64,000 nucleotides of DNA from Clostridiales bacterium. Its GTDB lineage: Bacteria > Bacillota > Clostridia > Oscillospirales > Oscillospiraceae. The position numbers were made by a program, and so were the translations under genes. A model generated the notes under the pieces. It saw only the letters and a program-made list of their open reading frames with translations. It had not been told where the DNA came from and ran no database searches. Position 1 is the stretch's first letter; every line of letters begins with the position of its first letter. Positions 60,127-64,000 of the stretch are shown piece after piece. The stretch lies in assembly GCA_029268065.1 (NCBI GenBank), contig JAJUHC010000007.1, positions 1 through 64,000 on the forward strand, written 5' to 3'.

Positions 60127-61404
60127 ATGTTCGTAGATAAGGCGTCCATAAGCGTGACGGCGGGCAACGGGGGCAACGGCGCGGTCGCTTTTCACCGTGA
60201 AAAGTATATCTCCGCCGGAGGTCCCGACGGAGGAGACGGCGGAAAAGGCGGAGATATCATCTTTGTAGCCGACGAGAACATGTCCACTCTGATGGATTTT
60301 CGGCTGAAGAGAAAATACGTCGCCAAAAACGGCGAGGACGGCGGGGGCAAGCGCTGCTCCGGACGCGACGGGGAATCCCTGGTAATTAAGGTTCCCAAAG
60401 GCACCCTTATACTGGACAAGGAAACGGGCGCGGTTATCAAGGATATGTCCTCCACCGATGAACCCTTTGTGGTCGCAAGAGGCGGAAGAGGAGGCTGGGG
60501 CAACAGCCATTTCGCTACGCCCACAAGACAGGCTCCGAGGTTTGCAAAGCCCGGCATGCCCGGTCAGAAGCGTGAGCTGATACTGGAGCTGAAGCTGCTT
60601 GCCGACGTCGGCCTCGCCGGCTTCCCCAACGTAGGAAAGTCCACCCTGCTCTCGGTTGTTTCCAAAGCGCATCCCAAAATTGCGAATTACCATTTCACAA
60701 CGCTGTTTCCGAATCTGGGCGTGGTCTATGCCGGCGAGGGAAGATCCTTCGTCATGGCGGATATTCCCGGCATAATCGAGGGCGCTTCCGAAGGAGCCGG
60801 CCTTGGGCACGATTTCCTCAGGCATATCGAACGATGCCGCCTTATCGTGCATGTGGTTGATATTTCGGGAAGCGAGGGCAGGGACCCCATAGAGGATTTC
60901 GAGGTCATAAACACTGAGCTAAAAAAGTTCAGCCCCGCTCTCGCCGAAAGGCCGCAGATTGTCGCTGCCAACAAGTGCGATATTCTCCAGGACGAAGAAT
61001 TGCTGAATAGGTTCAGGGAATATATCGAGTCCCAAGGAATGAAGCTTTTCGCCATCTCCGCCGCGGCCCACGCGGGCATACGCGAACTCATAGGGGCGAT
61101 TTCCGAGGAGCTTTTAAGGCTTCCGCCCGTTCACGTTTTCGAATCGAACTATGTCGAGCCGGAACAAAAGCTCGAATCGCCCGAGGATCTTAAAATAACA
61201 ATTACTGAGGACAACGTCTACGAGGTCGAGGGGGCCTGGATGGAATGGCTTCTTAGCACAGTGAACCTTTCGGATTATGAGTCGCGAATGTATTTTGACC
61301 GCATGCTAAGCGAGTCCGGCCTGTACGAGCGCCTTGAAAAAATGGGTATCCAGGAAGGCGATACAGTCAGAATATATAACCTTGACTACGAATACAAAAA
61401 ATAG
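60127..61404 (+). CDS. obgE: GTPase Obg (CgtA)
   Basis: 425-residue ribosome-assembly and stress GTPase. Glycine-rich Obg fold at 1-~158 (GNGGNGAVAFHREKY, GPDGGDGGKGGD), G domain with GFPNVGKSTLLSVV and DIPGIIEGASEGAGLG, NKCDIL, and the C-terminal OCT domain found in Gram-positive members. The start is the ATG at 60127 with GGGAGGCG upstream; a longer frame that runs back through the intergenic hairpins is rejected. The rplU-rpmA-obgE order is conserved. Confidence 0.97.
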   Translation: MFVDKASISVTAGNGGNGAVAFHREKYISAGGPDGGDGGKGGDIIFVADENMSTLMDFRLKRKYVAKNGEDGGGKRCSGRDGESLVIKVPKGTLILDKETGAVIKDMSSTDEPFVVARGGRGGWGNSHFATPTRQAPRFAKPGMPGQKRELILELKLLADVGLAGFPNVGKSTLLSVVSKAHPKIANYHFTTLFPNLGVVYAGEGRSFVMADIPGIIEGASEGAGLGHDFLRHIERCRLIVHVVDISGSEGRDPIEDFEVINTELKKFSPALAERPQIVAANKCDILQDEELLNRFREYIESQGMKLFAISAAAHAGIRELIGAISEELLRLPPVHVFESNYVEPEQKLESPEDLKITITEDNVYEVEGAWMEWLLSTVNLSDYESRMYFDRMLSESGLYERLEKMGIQEGDTVRIYNLDYEYKK

Positions 61405-61407
61405 GGG

Positions 61408-61429
61408 ACGGCGCCGTGAAGGCGCCGTC
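61408..61429. terminator. Hairpin between convergent obgE and sigE
   Basis: Stem GACGGCGCC/GGCGCCGTC with a GTGAA-type loop, 4 nt after the obgE stop. Followed by TTGGCC, without a strong T-tract on either side. Confidence 0.6.
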
Positions 61430-61459
61430 TTGGCCTGTTAATGGCTTTTATCACGCTCA
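61430..61459 (-). mobile_element. Possible minimal remnant of the structured repeat
   Basis: On the plus strand TTGGCCTGTTAATGG..TTATCACGCTC joins a GCCTGTC-like left end to a CACGCTC right end across only about 29 bp, directly beside a hairpin. The right end coincides with the sigE stop codon. Only one hairpin copy exists. It could be chance, so confidence is low. Confidence 0.3.
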
Positions 61460-62176
61460 TATGGTGTCATACTTCATTATTTCGCGCTTCAGCCGCAGTA
61501 TTATGCGTTTTTCCAGCCTTGAAATATACGATTGCGATATGCCCATAAGGTCCGCGACCTCTTTCTGAGTGCGTTCCCTTGTGCCGTCAAGCCCGAAGCG
61601 CATCACAATTATGCTCTTTTCCCTCTCCGAGAGCTTTGAAAGCGCGCGCAGGAGGAGCAGCCTGTCTACGTCGTCCTCCATAGGTCTCATTATCATATCG
61701 TTTTCCGTCCCGAGTATATCGGACAAAAGCAGCTCGTTTCCGTCCCAGTCTGTATTCAGGGGCTCGTCGAAAGAAACCTCTGTTTTCTGGTTGTTTATTT
61801 TCCGCAGATACATCAATATCTCATTTTCGATGCATCTGGAGGCGTAGGTGGCAAGCTTGATGTTTTTGTTGTGGTTATATGTATTTATAGATTTGATGAG
61901 CCCGATGGTGCCGATAGAAATCAGGTCCTCAATATTTATCCCCGTGTTCTCAAATCGCCTCGAAATATACACCACCAGGCGGAGATTTCGTTCTATAAGC
62001 GTCTGCTTTGCATCCCCGCTTCCGTTTGCTAGCTCATCCAGAAGACGGGCTTCCTCGTCCTTTTCGAGGGGCGGCGGCAGCGTATCGCTTCCGCCGATGT
62101 ACAATATAAGGTCTGGAAGATCGAGCCCAAGCTTCTGAAGTATTTTTTCAAGCCATTTTTTGAAATCCAAATTCAT
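61457..62176 (-). CDS. sigE: RNA polymerase sporulation sigma factor SigE (pro-sigma E)
   Basis: A 239-residue early mother-cell sigma factor. The first ~27 residues ([20 protein letters not shown]) form the amphipathic pro-sequence removed by SpoIIGA. Region 2: [36 protein letters not shown]. Region 4: [19 protein letters not shown]. The start overlaps the spoIIGA stop by 4 nt (ATGA), so both are translated together. sigG, often next, is absent here; obgE converges instead. Confidence 0.97.
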   Translation of the reverse strand: MNLDFKKWLEKILQKLGLDLPDLILYIGGSDTLPPPLEKDEEARLLDELANGSGDAKQTLIERNLRLVVYISRRFENTGINIEDLISIGTIGLIKSINTYNHNKNIKLATYASRCIENEILMYLRKINNQKTEVSFDEPLNTDWDGNELLLSDILGTENDMIMRPMEDDVDRLLLLRALSKLSEREKSIIVMRFGLDGTRERTQKEVADLMGISQSYISRLEKRIILRLKREIMKYDTI

Positions 62177-63030
62177 GCTTTCGCCTCCAATAATCCGCTT
62201 CCCACTATTGCCGAATAAATACCGCCCTCCGAGAGCCTGGTGGGAGATAGCGCGACCAGCGTACCCGTTTTGTCCCTGCCGTCAATAATAATTCTGTCAG
62301 GTTTAAAGGCTATAAGCATTCCCCTTTTTGTCCCTACTGAGCTGAACGGCAGCAGCCTGAACATCAGTCCGTATTCTGACAGCTTTTCTATCATGTGCGA
62401 CGCGTTTTCGTTGTCCGAAAGAAGTATCTCGGCGGCCTTTGAATCGAAAAGCCTGAGCACGGCGCTCGTTTCCGCCACGATCACAGACTTGCCGCTCATG
62501 GGGTCGGTCAGAGAATTTCCCGTATCGACAAGCGCGTTTATTTCCGTTCTGCGGCCCGAATATTCTATTAACGTATGTACGACTCCCCCGCCCCTCCTTC
62601 GCCCCAGCCTTTTGAAAACGAGAGTCAGCACCGCGTATGAGATGGCGAAGGATATGATAAGCACCTTCAGCGAAACGGGCGTCAGGGCTTCCTCCGCGCT
62701 TCCTCCGCCCGCCAGCGACGCCGCCAGAACCACGCCCCCGAAAGCGGCGGATACCGCAAAGAATATGAGGCTTATTCGCAGGAGCCCCCGTTCTCTGCCA
62801 AAACAGGTCAAAAGCATAAGCAGCGCCGCCCCTATTTTGAACCAGACGCTCTGCAAAAGAGTCTGCGCCACCAGTACGGCGGCAAGGGCATACGCTGCGC
62901 CGAGCAAGGCGGCGAAAGCGATTTTTAAACGGCTTGCATAGACGGCTGAAATCTTCGCCGTTGCGAGAAGCAATAGATAATTTACGGCAAAATTCAATAA
63001 AAAAAGAATATCCGCATAAATTACGCGCAA
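62173..63030 (-). CDS. spoIIGA: Sporulation sigma-E processing peptidase SpoIIGA (TTG start)
   Basis: 285 residues: five membrane helices (about 5-145) then a cytoplasmic aspartic-protease domain with the active-site motif [12 protein letters not shown]. It cleaves pro-sigma E after a signal from SpoIIR in the forespore. The start is the TTG at 63030, 5 nt after GGGAGGTG, giving (M)[13 protein letters not shown] as in relatives. A frame extending to 63171 would run through the DUF951 terminator and is rejected. Confidence 0.93.
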   Translation of the reverse strand: MRVIYADILFLLNFAVNYLLLLATAKISAVYASRLKIAFAALLGAAYALAAVLVAQTLLQSVWFKIGAALLMLLTCFGRERGLLRISLIFFAVSAAFGGVVLAASLAGGGSAEEALTPVSLKVLIISFAISYAVLTLVFKRLGRRRGGGVVHTLIEYSGRRTEINALVDTGNSLTDPMSGKSVIVAETSAVLRLFDSKAAEILLSDNENASHMIEKLSEYGLMFRLLPFSSVGTKRGMLIAFKPDRIIIDGRDKTGTLVALSPTRLSEGGIYSAIVGSGLLEAKA

Positions 63031-63137
63031 ACGTCCACCTCCCGGCAAGACCATATTGAAGGGTCCCTCCGTCTCGTCCGCTACCATTATATTTTTGCCG
63101 GCAAATCGAATACCGTCATAATATAGAGCGCAATAAA

Positions 63138-63166
63138 TAAAAAAATCCACACTTTTAGCGTGGATT
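63138..63166 (-). terminator. Rho-independent terminator of the DUF951 gene
   Basis: Minus strand: AATCCACGC-TAAAA-GTGTGGATT followed by a run of T residues, 23 nt beyond the stop at 63189 and upstream of spoIIGA. Confidence 0.88.
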
Positions 63167-63188
63167 AGCATTTTGCAAATATTTGCTA

Positions 63189-63380
63189 TTACACTGACTG
63201 CCCGTCTCTTACGATTTTCTTTATTTTTTTCTCGACCTTCGATCTGGGAAGCATGACTTCATGACCGCAGCCTAGGCATCGGATCTTGAAATCCATGCCT
63301 ATGCGGAGCACCTGCCACTCGAACGAGCCGCAGGGATGCTGATTTTTCAGGGTCAGCCTGTCGTTAATTTTTATATCCAT
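63189..63380 (-). CDS. DUF951 family protein
   Basis: 63 residues: MDIKINDRLTLKNQHPCGS, EWQVLRIGMDFKIRCLGCG and a basic tail (RSKVEKKIKKIV). One HPCGS cysteine and a CLGCGH pair suggest a small zinc-binding SH3-like fold. A widespread single-domain Bacillota protein of unknown function. The start is the ATG at 63380 with GTGAGG 5 nt upstream. Confidence 0.92.
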   Translation of the reverse strand: MDIKINDRLTLKNQHPCGSFEWQVLRIGMDFKIRCLGCGHEVMLPRSKVEKKIKKIVRDGQSV

Positions 63381-63448
63381 ACATTCCTCACTTATATTTC
63401 GTTTAATTCCGGGGGATAATATCATAAAAATTATCTGGGAGTGGTATT

Positions 63449-63835
63449 ATGGGCGTCCAGCTTGAAGCGCGTTTTGACAGCGAGGGAAAAGCGAATCTCG
63501 CGCTGGAGCAGCTTCGTCAAAGCGGCATGATATTCGAACTTCTTGAGCTCAAGCCTGTTCGCTCAAGATGGCGGGAAGCGGGGGAAAATGAAAACCGCGC
63601 GATAAACGCGGTATTTCCTCAGGTGCCTGAGGGCTGTTCGGCGACCTTTCCCTCCGGCATGCCGTTTGAGCACATGTGCGCCAGGGCCTATATGGCGTCC
63701 AATTCGCTGGCGGACGCCGGCAGCAGAAGCGACAGCGACATACAGCTTAGAATAAACGTGACCGAAAGAAGTCTCGGAAAGGCCGAAAAGATAATAAGGA
63801 GTGCAAAAGGCTACGGCATCAGGATAGTCCGTTGA
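63449..63835 (+). CDS. Uncharacterised 128-residue protein
   Basis: No family recognised. The pattern is beta-alpha-beta at the N terminus (VQLEARFDSEGKANLALEQL) and again at the C terminus (IQLRINVTERSLGKAEKII), suggesting two ferredoxin-like halves. No signal peptide, no membrane segment, and one cysteine pair (C67-type and C77-type). GGGAGTGG precedes the ATG. It is divergent from DUF951 and convergent with rarA, with no intergenic space to rarA. Confidence 0.6.
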   Translation: MGVQLEARFDSEGKANLALEQLRQSGMIFELLELKPVRSRWREAGENENRAINAVFPQVPEGCSATFPSGMPFEHMCARAYMASNSLADAGSRSDSDIQLRINVTERSLGKAEKIIRSAKGYGIRIVR

Positions 63836-64000
63836 TTATTGCCTGCCCTTTATGGCGTCCCAGTACGCTTTTGCGGCCTGCTCGGTTTTATTGTCGCCGT
63901 ATTCGTAATACTTCACGTCCTTAAGCTCGTCGGGCAGGTACTGCTGCTTTATATAGTGATTCGGATAGTCGTGGGCATACTTGTACTTTTCCACCGATTT
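63836..64000 (-). CDS. rarA: Replication-associated recombination protein A, C-terminal part (RarA/MgsA)
   Basis: The last 54 codons of a gene that enters from beyond the window on the minus strand. The encoded tail YKYAHDYPNHYIKQQYLPDE and AAKAYWDAIKG is the highly conserved C terminus of the RarA/WRNIP1 AAA+ ATPase, which acts at stalled replication forks. The TAA stop is at 63836-63838, one base from the stop of the convergent gene. Confidence 0.93.
   Translation of the reverse strand, partial: KSVEKYKYAHDYPNHYIKQQYLPDELKDVKYYEYGDNKTEQAAKAYWDAIKGRQ

Overview
The window reads as chromosomal DNA of an anaerobic, endospore-forming, Gram-positive bacterium of the class Clostridia. Sporulation is shown by spoIIGA-sigE and by an uninterrupted sigK. 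Both PolC and DnaE are present, which is typical of Bacillota. Rubrerythrin, formate-tetrahydrofolate ligase, acetate kinase, a butyrate-kinase homologue and a PduL-type phosphotransacylase fit a fermentative anaerobe. L27 lacks the N-terminal extension seen in many Bacillota. My best guess is an Oscillospirales-like lineage, but that is inference.

Layout. 0-13.4 kb (minus strand): a small coiled-coil protein, fhs, lgt, a pair of M16 peptidase homologues and a 2482-residue cyclic beta-glucan synthase-like protein. 13.6-17.5 kb (plus): ylxM-ffh-rpsP-khpA-rimM-trmD. 17.9-35 kb (minus): a long housekeeping series, in transcription order rimP-nusA-ylxR-ylxQ-infB-cdsA-dxr-rseP-ispG-polC, then dnaE and a radical SAM gene. 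35.3-38.3 kb (plus): a Crp/Fnr regulator with a NitT/TauT-type ABC transporter. 38.4-42.9 kb (plus): a GGDEF/EAL membrane protein, DegV, an AroE-AroK fusion and AroQ, convergent with sigK. 44.4-52.7 kb: an accessory metabolic locus with two paralogous MFS carriers, a third MFS carrier, a YheO-type regulator, an acyl kinase and PduL. 53-57.8 kb: nucleoside phosphorylase, rubrerythrin, a mini-lipoprotein, FMN-riboswitch-controlled ribU, a YpsA-like protein and tmcAL. 58-64 kb: ackA, rplU-rpmA-obgE, spoIIGA-sigE and the 3' end of rarA.

The most unusual content is a family of dispersed, non-coding, highly structured repeats. Six long copies (about 182-193 bp; one is cut by the window edge) and one 82-bp short copy lie only between genes. 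Each has degenerate inverted ends and a chain of five stem-loops whose arms co-vary between copies. Each complete copy sits exactly between two identical copies of a stem-loop, most of which look like rho-independent terminators. The duplicated segment varies from 24 to 37 bp and always equals the local hairpin. This looks like a MITE-like element that targets terminator hairpins and duplicates the whole hairpin on insertion; one hairpin between khpA and rimM was used twice. I know of no described family that matches.

Many starts were moved from the longest reading frame to a ribosome-binding site (rpsP TTG, spoIIGA TTG, infB, nusA, rimP, obgE, rimM and others). The radical SAM gene has no ATG/GTG/TTG in front of its cysteine motif and probably uses a non-canonical start codon. 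No tRNA, rRNA, CRISPR array, prophage or intact transposase was seen.
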